Below are positions 1 through 7,883 of a stretch of 51,612 nucleotides of DNA, piece after piece (the first letter of the stretch is position 1; the number at the start of each line of letters is the position of its first letter). Below the pieces are notes generated by a model that worked only from the letters and a program-made list of their open reading frames with translations, was not told where the DNA came from and made no database searches. The stretch lies in contig JAEYVE010000126.1 of the NCBI GenBank assembly GCA_023432025.1, forward strand, positions 1 to 51,612, written 5' to 3'. This DNA comes from Pseudomonadota bacterium. GTDB taxonomy: Bacteria > Myxococcota_A > Polyangia > Polyangiales > Polyangiaceae. The translations under genes and the position numbers were made by a program.

Positions 1-1124
1 ACCAAGTGCTGCTCCACGCGTGGACCGAGGCGCCCGTCCAGGTGCGCCTGCACGCGGTGAAACTCGAGCGTTCCGCTCACCTCGCCGTTCAACCCTGGGT
101 CGTCGTCGTTTGCGTCGTCGAAGACCAACTTCAGATGATCGTGGCTTCCGTAGCCGAGGATGCGAAGCTGAAGGTTCTTGGTGATGTCGTGACGAAGGAG
201 CGCTTGGTAGTCGTAGTACACGGGCGCGGCGACGACGCTGAACGCGCCCTCGGGCACCAGGTTTTCGTAGATGAAGTCGATGTTGCTGCGTCGTCCCGCG
301 AACGCGACGCTGGTGTCGGCGCCCACGGGCGCATCGACGAGGGCGTAGTTGTCGATCAGGCTGAGCTCGAGCTCCGCGTGAAGACGCTGGGGGCGAGCCT
401 TCTTCACGTGGGCGTCCACGATGCCGGCGGTGGCGCGGCCGTAGCGCGCGGAGTAGTTGCCGGGCCGCAAGTCGACGCTCTCGAGCAGGCGAGAGTTGAA
501 GAAGCTGGTGAGCCCGCCGAAGTGATAGAGCAGCGGCACCGGCACGCCGTCGAGCAGCACGCGGCTGTCGTCGGGGGCGCTACCGCGCAAGAGCGGAGGG
601 CCGTTTTGTCCGAACGGAACGCGACCCACTCCGGGCAGCACCTCGATGGCGCGCAGCGCGTCGCCGCGCGTGCCGGGGATGGTCGTGAGCTTTTCTCCGG
701 ATAGCTCGCGCTTCGTCGGCTCGCTGGGGGGCGCGTCGACGTCCGCCGGTGCCGCCGCGACTTCGCCTTCGAACATCGCGTCCAACTCCGCGTCGTCGAG
801 ATCGTCCACGTTGCCTGGCTCGGCGGGCGGACGCGACGGGCGTTCGGGCGGCGGCTCACCGGCGTCGTCGCCCGAGCGCCCGGCGCTCCGCGGCGGCTCA
901 CCGGCGTCGTCGGACGATTCGCTCCGCTCGGGCTGGGCGGGCTCCTCTGCGTCGACGGGCGGCGTTCTGTCACCCGGGTTCTCCGGCGACGCAGGGGCGT
1001 CGCCGGGCGGCACTTGCTCTCCTGCGTCGGAGGTGGAAGAGGAAGTCTCATCCTGTGCCACGGCGCGAAGCGCCCAACACAACACGGAGCTTCCCACGAG
1101 AATTGAAATCCAAGACGAGCGCAC
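1..1124 (-). CDS. TonB-dependent receptor, N-terminal part (runs off the window)
   Basis: About 374 N-terminal residues of an outer-membrane TonB-dependent receptor are visible; the barrel continues beyond base 1. The frame starts at a GTG at 1124 preceded by GGAGGA and opens with a signal peptide (VRSSWISILVGSS, then a hydrophobic stretch ending AVA-QD). About 110 acidic, Pro-rich residues follow, containing two copies of DDAGEPP encoded by a 21-bp direct repeat (850-870 and 892-912). The plug domain follows: LSGEKLTTIPGTRGDALR, IEVLPGV, LLRGSAPDDSRVLLDGVPV and the GRATAGIVD segment, then early barrel strands. The plug motifs make the family secure. The substrate is unknown and I saw no clear TonB box. 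The gene is divergent from the peroxiredoxin gene. Confidence 0.85.
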   Translation of the reverse strand, partial: MRSSWISILVGSSVLCWALRAVAQDETSSSTSDAGEQVPPGDAPASPENPGDRTPPVDAEEPAQPERSESSDDAGEPPRSAGRSGDDAGEPPPERPSRPPAEPGNVDDLDDAELDAMFEGEVAAAPADVDAPPSEPTKRELSGEKLTTIPGTRGDALRAIEVLPGVGRVPFGQNGPPLLRGSAPDDSRVLLDGVPVPLLYHFGGLTSFFNSRLLESVDLRPGNYSARYGRATAGIVDAHVKKARPQRLHAELELSLIDNYALVDAPVGADTSVAFAGRRSNIDFIYENLVPEGAFSVVAAPVYYDYQALLRHDITKNLQLRILGYGSHDHLKLVFDDANDDDPGLNGEVSGTLEFHRVQAHLDGRLGPRVEQHL

Positions 1125-1409
1125 GACTCCTCCACGTCGCCCCACGAGGGCGACGAACGAACCGAAAAAACCGGCATGCCGCGCAGAGGGGGCCTCGGGA
1201 GACCAACCGCGCTGCAGCTTTCTCTCGTGCGTGCCCCGAGCGCGCTGGAGCGTTCACGGAGGTCGTGTCGATTTTTTCGGAGGCGTCGTTCCGGAGCCGG
1301 GCTGGGCCCGTTTCACCGTGGACAGGTCCGGAAGCCTGTGCTTAGTATATTAATTCAGTAGACAAAAAGACGCATCGGTAACCGATTGCAATCACTGGAG
1401 AATTTGAAA
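1125..1409. other. Divergent intergenic region between receptor and peroxiredoxin
   Basis: This 285-base gap holds no convincing gene. The receptor side is GC-rich. From about 1340 it becomes AT-rich, with TATATT at 1346-1351 as a possible -10 for the peroxiredoxin, but I could not find a good -35. A perfect dyad is annotated separately just upstream of the peroxiredoxin ribosome-binding site. Confidence 0.5.
1374..1386. promoter_or_regulatory. Perfect 13-base dyad upstream of peroxiredoxin
   Basis: ATCGGTAACCGAT has perfect 6-base arms around a central A. It lies between the AT-rich promoter-like stretch and the ribosome-binding site (GGAG at 1397-1400). It could be an operator or a small mRNA hairpin. 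No known regulator motif was recognised. Confidence 0.4.
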
Positions 1410-2048
1410 ATGGGTCTTCACATTGGCAGCATTGCACCCGATTTCGAGCAGGATTCGAACGTTGGTCCGATCCGATTCCATGACTACCTGGGCGACTCCT
1501 GGGGCGTTCTTTTTTCGCACCCCAAGGACTTCACGCCCGTGTGCACGACGGAGCTCGGCGCGGCGTCCAAGTTGAAGGACGAGTTCGCGAAGCGTGGCGT
1601 GAAGCTGCTCGCCCTCAGCGTCGACGACGCGGACTCTCATCGACGTTGGATCGCCGACATCGAAGAGACGCAGAACGTGAAGTTGGCGTTTCCCATCCTC
1701 GCCGACGCGGACCGAAAGGTGTCGAACCTCTACGACATGATTCACGCCGAGGCGAACGACACGCTGACGGTGCGTTCGGTCTTCTTCATCGACTCGAACA
1801 AGAAGGTGCGCGCCATCATCACCTACCCGGCCAGCACGGGACGCAACTTCCCGGAGCTCCTGCGCGTCATCGATTCGCTTCAGCTCACGGACAACCACAA
1901 GGTCGCCACGCCGGCCGACTGGAAAGACGGCGATGAGGTGGTGATCGTGCCGGCGCTGCAGGACCCCGCAGAAATCGAGAAGAGGTTCCCGAAGGGGTAC
2001 CGCGCCCTGCGTCCGTACCTGCGACTCACGCCGCAACCGAACAAGTGA
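1410..2048 (+). CDS. 1-Cys peroxiredoxin (Prx6/AhpC-TSA family)
   Basis: This 212-residue thiol peroxidase would reduce peroxides and peroxynitrite in the cytoplasm. The peroxidatic cysteine is C45 in the PVCTTE motif, after FSHPKDFTP. Length and C-terminal extension (ending KGYRALRPYLRLT) match the Prx6 class, and no second (resolving) cysteine is seen. The ATG at 1410 is preferred over an in-frame TTG at 1386 because GGAG sits nine bases upstream of it. It is transcribed alone, divergent from the TonB receptor, so a peroxide-responsive promoter in the AT-rich gap is plausible but not shown. The identification is strong; the electron donor is unknown. Confidence 0.93.
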   Translation: MGLHIGSIAPDFEQDSNVGPIRFHDYLGDSWGVLFSHPKDFTPVCTTELGAASKLKDEFAKRGVKLLALSVDDADSHRRWIADIEETQNVKLAFPILADADRKVSNLYDMIHAEANDTLTVRSVFFIDSNKKVRAIITYPASTGRNFPELLRVIDSLQLTDNHKVATPADWKDGDEVVIVPALQDPAEIEKRFPKGYRALRPYLRLTPQPNK

Positions 2049-2184
2049 GTGATACGCGCGCTCGGGGGGGCACGCGGTCTTTCGACGAGAGGCTCTCGAA
2101 TGTCCCCCTTCGCTCGCACTTCGAGCTGTCTGGGGCGCGTCACCTTCTGGGGAGGGGGCGCGCCCGCGCAGCTCGGAGTCATCA

Positions 2185-3192
2185 GTGGCACTACTGGAAA
2201 TCGTTCGTTACCTGAACGCTCGGCAACGTCTTCGTCAGTCGACTGGCTTCGAAGACGGTGACGCGCTCGAGATCACCTCGGGTCGCATCGAGGCGCGCTT
2301 CTTGGAGCTCCGGCTCCACACCGTATTTCAGCCCATCGTCGACCTGACGAGGGGCCAGGTGGTGGCACACGAGGCGCTTCTGCGCGCCAAGACGACGCGC
2401 GGGCTCGCCGTGTCGCCCGAGGACGTGTTTGCCCGACCCCGAAGCAGTGAAGAGCTCGTTTATCTGGACCGGCTGAGCCGCACGCTGCACGCGCTCAACT
2501 TCGTGACGCAACCGAGCGCGGAGCCTGCGAGTCTTTACCTGAACGTCGATCCGCGCCATCTCCTGGCGGCCATCGACCACGGCCTCGTGTTCGAGAGCAT
2601 TCTGCGGCACACGGGCCTCGCTCCCGAGCAAGTCGTGCTCGAGGTGTTGGAGAGCGCCATCGAGGACTCGAGCGCGCTCACGGCGGCCATTCACAACTTT
2701 CGTGGTCGCGGCTTTCGTGTGGCCGTCGATGACTTCGGCCGCGGCCATGCCAACTTCGATCGCCTGTGGCAGCTCGAGCCGGACGTCGTGAAGCTGGATC
2801 GCCACCTTCTCTTGACCGCGGATCGGGACCGAAAGGTGCGCGCCGTCTTGCCCAAGTTGGTGGACGTCGCCAAGGCTCATGGCGCGCTGGTGCTCTTCGA
2901 GGGCGTCGAGACGGAGGAGCACCTCGAGATCGTGCTGGAGAGCGGCGCTGAGCTTGCCCAAGGCTACCTCTTGGGACGTCCAGAGCGGGTGCGTGGTTTC
3001 GGAGAAGCCGCATGGCCGAGTCTGCAGAGCGAGCGCCCCAGTGGCACGATGCCGACGAGCGGACCGTCGTCGTCATCGCGCCCGAAAGCAGGTTGGCGGG
3101 TCGCCACCGCAGCCGAGACCGCCGAGAGCGAGCTTCACGACGCATTGCCCGGGACCGAGTTGGACCAGGCCATTCAAGGGGGACGCAAGTGA
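2185..3192 (+). CDS. EAL-domain cyclic-di-GMP phosphodiesterase
   Basis: A 335-residue stand-alone EAL protein that would hydrolyse c-di-GMP. The signature is HEALLR (E63-R67), followed by LNVDP (Mg-binding Asn), the Glu in VLEVLES, AVDDFGRG, VVKLD (catalytic Lys), FEGVE and AQGYLLG. All the residues needed for catalysis in the family therefore appear present, so it is probably active. No GGDEF, receiver, PAS or membrane segment is visible. The last 60 residues are low-complexity and Ser/Arg-rich. The start is a GTG at 2185 with GGAG six bases upstream. It sits 136 bases after the peroxiredoxin with no obvious strong terminator between them, so it may have its own promoter or be a read-through partner. 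Confidence 0.9.
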   Translation: MALLEIVRYLNARQRLRQSTGFEDGDALEITSGRIEARFLELRLHTVFQPIVDLTRGQVVAHEALLRAKTTRGLAVSPEDVFARPRSSEELVYLDRLSRTLHALNFVTQPSAEPASLYLNVDPRHLLAAIDHGLVFESILRHTGLAPEQVVLEVLESAIEDSSALTAAIHNFRGRGFRVAVDDFGRGHANFDRLWQLEPDVVKLDRHLLLTADRDRKVRAVLPKLVDVAKAHGALVLFEGVETEEHLEIVLESGAELAQGYLLGRPERVRGFGEAAWPSLQSERPSGTMPTSGPSSSSRPKAGWRVATAAETAESELHDALPGTELDQAIQGGRK

Positions 3193-3228
3193 AGCCGTTG
3201 GACAGGGTCTCCTGTTCGGTGAGGCGTC

Positions 3229-4545
3229 ATGCGAAGTGCGTCTTTTGCGTCCGTCTTGATGATGATCGCGGCGGCTAGTTGTGGACGAGATCCTGCGTCC
3301 GGTGAGGGTGCAGGGCCTACGGGGAACGGCGGACGCCCCGCGAGCTCCGACGGCGGCAGCGCAACTTCCAGCGGTGGCTCGGCGAGTGGCGGAAAGAAGG
3401 GTAGCGGAGGCGCGGGCGGTAGCGGCAAGGGGGGGCGCGACAATGCACCGGCGGGCGGTGCGGGCTCGGGCGGTGCGCCGGAGCCAGGCGGCCCGGGAGG
3501 AGCTGGAGGTCAAGGCGCCGCGTCGGGAGGTGGAAATTGGGCGAGCCCCGGCGGGTTTCTGGAGGATGGGAGATGGGCGCCGCGGCTGCACGCAGCGTTC
3601 CAACTCGAGCCGCTCGGCCCACGTCAGGGTCTATACAATCCGCACCGCGCCGCACCAGCAACGGTGAAGGGGAGCGGCCACACCCACTGTGCCCCGGATC
3701 ACTCGGCCATCGACGCGGCGGATCAGGAGGAGCGCTTGCGCGATCTGCCGGGGCCGCACGCGCAGAACTTCACCTGGATGACGGCGCACGGCGTGGTCGC
3801 TGCGGATCCCGAGGTGACGGGATTTTTACACATGTTCGGGGTCGAAACGTACGCCAAGCAGCCCTCTGGCGTTTCGCCGCACGTGCTCGCGTACCTGCCG
3901 GACGGGGAGCTGGCCGACGGCAGCACGAACCCGTTCGGGTACTTCAAGCTCGACGTCTTGGCGGCGTCCGAAGCCATACGAAAGGCGGGCGGACTCCCCG
4001 TCCTCGCGCACCCGTTGCGCTACGCGATCCCCGACGCCGAAGTGCAGGCCATGGACGAACGAGTGTGGGGCATCGAAGCATTGAGCGGCTCCTCGAACGT
4101 CGAGGACAACCTGGAGTTCATCGACGCCTGGCTTTCGTCCGGTAAGTACGCCTGCTTGACCGCGGGCGGCGACATTCACGACGAAGATTGGTCGCTCACG
4201 CGCGGCTATCAGGTCGTCGCCGTCGACAGCGCGACCCCGACGCGAAAAGAGGTCTTCGAGGCGGTCGCCGTATGCAATTTTTTTGCTTGCAATACTTCGA
4301 ATACGAAGGCCACTCCGGTCGATCCACCGTCGCTTCGCGTCACGAAGGGAGCCATCGAGGTGACCGTCGCCACCGAGGTGACGTTGCGCTTCATTGGCGG
4401 CGAAGGAGCGGTGCTCGCCGAAACGACCGGCAAGAGCGCCTCCTACAAGCCGACCGGCGCCGAGCAGTACGTGCGCGTGGAGGCGGTGTCCGCGGGCGGT
4501 TTGGCGCGTTGCTATTCGCAGCCGCTCTGGCTCGTGGCGCGATAG
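3229..4545 (+). CDS. PHP-domain lipoprotein (putative metal-dependent phosphoesterase)
   Basis: A 438-residue exported lipoprotein. The N-terminus is a type II signal with lipobox AASC (C18), followed by a Gly/Ser linker to about residue 105. The globular part carries PHP-type metal ligands: GHTHC (150-154), GVETY (204-208), VLAHP (H261) and GGDIHDED (313-320). The C-terminal 90 residues look like a beta-sandwich. PHP domains hydrolyse phosphate esters with a trinuclear metal site. Here the enzyme would sit at the outer membrane or in the periplasm, and the substrate is unknown. The first motif is GHTH rather than the commoner HxHT, so activity needs testing. It lies 36 bases after the EAL gene. 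Confidence 0.75.
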   Translation: MRSASFASVLMMIAAASCGRDPASGEGAGPTGNGGRPASSDGGSATSSGGSASGGKKGSGGAGGSGKGGRDNAPAGGAGSGGAPEPGGPGGAGGQGAASGGGNWASPGGFLEDGRWAPRLHAAFQLEPLGPRQGLYNPHRAAPATVKGSGHTHCAPDHSAIDAADQEERLRDLPGPHAQNFTWMTAHGVVAADPEVTGFLHMFGVETYAKQPSGVSPHVLAYLPDGELADGSTNPFGYFKLDVLAASEAIRKAGGLPVLAHPLRYAIPDAEVQAMDERVWGIEALSGSSNVEDNLEFIDAWLSSGKYACLTAGGDIHDEDWSLTRGYQVVAVDSATPTRKEVFEAVAVCNFFACNTSNTKATPVDPPSLRVTKGAIEVTVATEVTLRFIGGEGAVLAETTGKSASYKPTGAEQYVRVEAVSAGGLARCYSQPLWLVAR

Positions 4546-4767
4546 CCAGCTCGATCGAGCCGGCTGGTCGCCGCTTTCCCGGCAGAGCTTCCCCGGAGGG
4601 GGCGTGTCTGCGCAACTGAACTTCGGCGCGACGCTTCGGGGCGAAAGCATCGCCGTGATTATGGTCAATTAGCGAGGTGTTGGGGAGGCCCGGGGACCAT
4701 TCATGTGCGTCCTTGTCCTCCTCGCTCCTCCTTGCGCTATCGGGTGAGGTCGAGGAAAGCTGGGCCC
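4546..4767 (+). other. Intergenic region before the MscS-like operon
   Basis: This 222-base gap starts with a hairpin-like dyad (CCAGC at 4549-4553 pairing with GCTGG about 12 bases on) that could end the upstream transcript. An AT-richer patch near 4654-4673 (GTGATTATGGTCAATTAG) could hold a promoter. I found no confident -35/-10 pair. Confidence 0.3.
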
Positions 4768-6627
4768 GTGAGCAGTATCGGCTGTCCTTCCTCACTTCGT
4801 GCCGTGCCCCGGCGCCTTCGTGGGTTCGCTGCAATGGCGTTGGTCGCGTTCCTCGCGGCGCGCGGCGCGAACGCCGTTCCACCTTCCGGCTCCGCGGATC
4901 CGGAAAGCGCCAGCGCTGCGCCCGCGGCGCCGAAGGTCGAGCCCGCAGCAAACACAGGAGCACGACGCGAAGAGAGCCCGCAGGCTGCGAACGAGTCGGC
5001 GCCCCGGCTCACGCTCGTCGAGCCTGCGGCCGAGGTCGCCGCTCCACCGCCGCCACCGCCACCGCCGCCGCCACCACCACCGCCGCCACCTCCGCCGCCA
5101 CCACCTCCTGCGGCGCCCCCGGCGAGCGCCAGCGGCGCTCCGGTGGCGAGCTCACCGGGCGCGAGCGCGGCGCCTTCGGCTCCCGTCGCTTCAGAAGCGT
5201 CTCCGCCGGTCAAGAAAGACGACCTTCCGTCGGCGCGCATCGAAGTGGGCGGCAAGGTCGTCTACGAGGTGCGTCTCGGTCGCGGCTCGCTCAGCGCCGA
5301 AGAACGCGCTCGCGCCGCCGACAAGGCCATCAAGACGGCCATCAAGACCGAAAAACCCGAGGCCGTGCACGTCGAGGAAAACGGAGACGTCGCCGTCCTG
5401 TATGCGGGCACGGTTCCACTGATTCAGCTCGGTCCCGGGGACGCCGAGGCCGCGGGAGACTCGTCGCTGCGCGTTCACGCGGACGCCGCGGCGCTCCGCG
5501 TGCGAGAAGCGATCCGCGCCGAGCAAAGGCGCAGCGCCATCGCGACCACCGTTTTCTCGGGCTCGGTCGCCGTGCTCATTGCGCTGGTGGCGCTCTATCT
5601 GCTGCGCAAGACGACGGAGCTCGGCGAGCGCGCTCAGGGGTGGGTCGGGGAGCATAGAAACAGCATCCCCGCCATTCGCGTTCAGTCGCTGGAGCTGGTC
5701 GGGCCCGCCGCCATGCGCAGCGGCGTCGCGGTCGGCATCGAAATCGTCAAGTGGTTCGCGCGGCTCGGCGTCGTGTACCTGTGGCTCCTGGTCACGTTGT
5801 CGCTTTTCGAGCCCACGCGCGGCTACACGCAAAAGCTGACAGGCACCGTCATTCAGCCCTTGTCGAGTTTGATGGCGCGCGCAGCGGCTTCGCTGCCGGT
5901 CGTCGTCGTGGCGCTACTCGCCATCGCGGCCATCGCGGTGCTCGTGCGGTTCGTGGATCTCTTCTTCGCGGGCGTTGCGCGTGGCGAAACGGACATGGGC
6001 TGGATCCCCGTGGATCTGGCGCGTCCCACAAGCGTACTTCTCCAGTTCGGCATCGTCCTCAGCGGGCTGCTCTTCGCGGCGCCCTTGGTCACCGGCAACG
6101 ACGAAGGCGTGTTCACCAAGGTTGGCGTCGTCACGCTCGGCGCGCTCGGCATCGCCAGCACGCCGGTGCTGGCGTCGGCCGTGGCCGGGGTGGGCGTCGT
6201 CTTCTCGCGGCGCCTCCGTCCGGGGGATTTCGTGGAGTTCGGCGGGCGCTCGGGCCGCGTGCGTCAGGTGGGCCTCACCGAGGTGCGCCTCGAGGACGCA
6301 CAAGGAGCGGAAGTGCGCGTCCCGCAACTCTTGTCGCTCCTCCACCCGACGGCCGTGCTCGGGCCCATCCCGCGGGTCGCGGTGGAGCTGCGCGTGCCGA
6401 GCTTGAGTCGCGAAATTACGGACGTGTTGCGTCGCGCCGCGACTACCGTCGGTGATCGCCCCCAGGTCGAGGTGCTGCGCGTGGATCCCGAGGACGTTTG
6501 TTACCGGGTGAGCGTGGTCTCCTCCCGCAACGACGCTCGCACGGCGTTGTTCTTCGCGCTCACGGAAGGCCTGAACGAAGCAGGTCACATGCAAGCGCAC
6601 GCCAAGTCGGGGGCTCAAGTCGCATGA
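4768..6627 (+). CDS. MscS-like mechanosensitive channel with N-terminal poly-proline region
   Basis: A 619-residue membrane protein. A signal peptide (RRLRGF, then a hydrophobic core ending RGANA) is followed by an Ala/Pro-rich stretch with 22 consecutive prolines at residues 93-114. Next comes a soluble region with a conserved-looking segment (ARIEVGGKVVYEVRLG). At least four membrane segments follow from about residue 255 on. The MscS beta-domain is at about residues 475-535 (RRLRPGDFVEFGGRSGRV and VRVPQLLSLLHPTAVLG), then a C-terminal alpha/beta domain. MscS channels release solutes on hypo-osmotic shock. The GTG at 4768 is preferred because it gives a proper signal peptide; a GTG at 4705 is possible. 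Its stop overlaps the next gene by four bases. Confidence 0.82.
   Translation: MSSIGCPSSLRAVPRRLRGFAAMALVAFLAARGANAVPPSGSADPESASAAPAAPKVEPAANTGARREESPQAANESAPRLTLVEPAAEVAAPPPPPPPPPPPPPPPPPPPPPPAAPPASASGAPVASSPGASAAPSAPVASEASPPVKKDDLPSARIEVGGKVVYEVRLGRGSLSAEERARAADKAIKTAIKTEKPEAVHVEENGDVAVLYAGTVPLIQLGPGDAEAAGDSSLRVHADAAALRVREAIRAEQRRSAIATTVFSGSVAVLIALVALYLLRKTTELGERAQGWVGEHRNSIPAIRVQSLELVGPAAMRSGVAVGIEIVKWFARLGVVYLWLLVTLSLFEPTRGYTQKLTGTVIQPLSSLMARAAASLPVVVVALLAIAAIAVLVRFVDLFFAGVARGETDMGWIPVDLARPTSVLLQFGIVLSGLLFAAPLVTGNDEGVFTKVGVVTLGALGIASTPVLASAVAGVGVVFSRRLRPGDFVEFGGRSGRVRQVGLTEVRLEDAQGAEVRVPQLLSLLHPTAVLGPIPRVAVELRVPSLSREITDVLRRAATTVGDRPQVEVLRVDPEDVCYRVSVVSSRNDARTALFFALTEGLNEAGHMQAHAKSGAQVA
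5044..5109 (+). repeat. Run of 22 proline codons
   Basis: An uninterrupted run of CCN codons (mixed CCA, CCG and CCT) encodes 22 prolines in the predicted periplasmic part of the MscS-like protein. Such runs stall ribosomes unless elongation factor P assists. The mixed codon use argues for selection on the protein rather than recent slippage. Confidence 0.95.
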
Positions 6628-7883
6628 GCGCGATGGGTGCGTTCGTCGGCCTCCTGGTGCTCGCCTACTTCGGCAGCATCTTGATGGGCGGGCGATCGAT
6701 TCGCGGCTACGGTCTACCCTCGGGCTCGGAGTACCTCCTCCTGGGCTTCGTCGTGGGACCGACGGTGCTCGGCGTGTTGGACCGTGACACCTTGGCGCTG
6801 TTCGACCCGGTGGCTCGCGTCGGTGTCGCGTGGCTCGCGCTCGTCACGGGCCTGAACTACGCGGTCATGGGCGGCAAACGCGCGAGCGCGCTCGCCATCG
6901 TGGGCAGCCTGCTGCTCACTACGCTGTGCGGCGTCGTCGTCGGTGGCGCGGTGTGGCTCGTGTCCGGCGCGGTCACCAGCTTGGATACGACCAGTCGCCT
7001 GCTCCTCTCGGGCGGTGCGGGCGTCGTGTGCTGTGAAACCACGCGCTTCGCCGTTCGTTGGGTGTCGGAGCGGCACGGCGCCAAGGGTCCCCTCAGCAGC
7101 ACCGTGGCCGCTTTTGCGGACTCGGACGAGTTGGCGCCCGTGTTGGCCATCGCGGCGCTCTACGTCATTGCTCCCATGCCCCAGGGAGAAATCTGGCTGC
7201 CGCAGGTCGCGTGGTTCGGGACCACCGTCGGTCTGGGCGTCGTGCTCGGAGCGACGTGCGCTGCGCTCATTGGTAGCCAGCTGCACCGAGGAGAGGCCTT
7301 GAGCTTCTTGCTGGGCGCGGCGTTGCTCGGCACCGGCGTGGCCATTCAACTGGGCCTGTCGGGCATCACCACGATGTTCGTGCTCGGGCTTTCGCTCTCG
7401 GTGGCCTCCAAGCACCGCGTCGAGCTCAAAGCCCTCCTTCAGAAGAGCGAACAGCCGGTGCTCTTACCGGTTTTCCTGCTCGCGGGTGCGCACGTTCGTC
7501 TCGACGCGGCTCCGTACTTGGTGTGGATCCTGCTCGCGGCCGTCGGAGCGCGCGTCTTGGGCAAGCTCTTGGGCGGCTGGGGCCTGTGTGTCCTACCGGC
7601 GCCTCGCAAGGCGGGACCTTGGCTCGGCTTGGGCTTGCTGTCTTCTGGCGCGCTCACGATTTGCCTGGCGCTCGCGTTTTCTTTGCGCGTGCCTGGAGAG
7701 GTCGGGCAGGTGGTGCTGACGCTGGGCGTTGCGTCCACGCTGTTCGGAGAGCTGGTCGGGCCGCTGATGTTACGCAACTCGCTCGCGCGGGCGGGGGAGC
7801 TGCCGAAGTCGGACGCAGCGTCCGAGGGCATTCCGTCGTCGGCTGAGTCCCCGGCGACGACGCAATCGGTGGAGGCGGTATGA
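6624..7883 (+). CDS. CPA2-type cation:proton antiporter, first of a tandem pair
   Basis: A 419-residue, very hydrophobic protein with about 12 predicted membrane segments, similar in plan to monovalent cation:proton antiporters (Na+/H+ exchanger or KefB/C core). Recognisable parts are SEYLLLGFVVGPTVLG near the N-terminus and an intramembrane acidic site in FADSDELAPVLAIAAL, matching the position of the QD motif in KefC-like proteins. No TrkA-N or TrkA-C domain is attached; the C-terminus is a short polar tail. The ATG at 6624 overlaps the upstream stop (ATGA), and its own stop overlaps the next ATG, so the three genes are translationally coupled. The ion transported is unknown. Divergence from its partner suggests a distinct subunit or specificity. 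Confidence 0.75.
   Translation: MSAMGAFVGLLVLAYFGSILMGGRSIRGYGLPSGSEYLLLGFVVGPTVLGVLDRDTLALFDPVARVGVAWLALVTGLNYAVMGGKRASALAIVGSLLLTTLCGVVVGGAVWLVSGAVTSLDTTSRLLLSGGAGVVCCETTRFAVRWVSERHGAKGPLSSTVAAFADSDELAPVLAIAALYVIAPMPQGEIWLPQVAWFGTTVGLGVVLGATCAALIGSQLHRGEALSFLLGAALLGTGVAIQLGLSGITTMFVLGLSLSVASKHRVELKALLQKSEQPVLLPVFLLAGAHVRLDAAPYLVWILLAAVGARVLGKLLGGWGLCVLPAPRKAGPWLGLGLLSSGALTICLALAFSLRVPGEVGQVVLTLGVASTLFGELVGPLMLRNSLARAGELPKSDAASEGIPSSAESPATTQSVEAV

Noticed and set aside
4737..5255. Minus-strand poly-glycine open frame
   Set aside because: It is the mirror of the poly-proline codons of the MscS-like gene; no plausible start or family.
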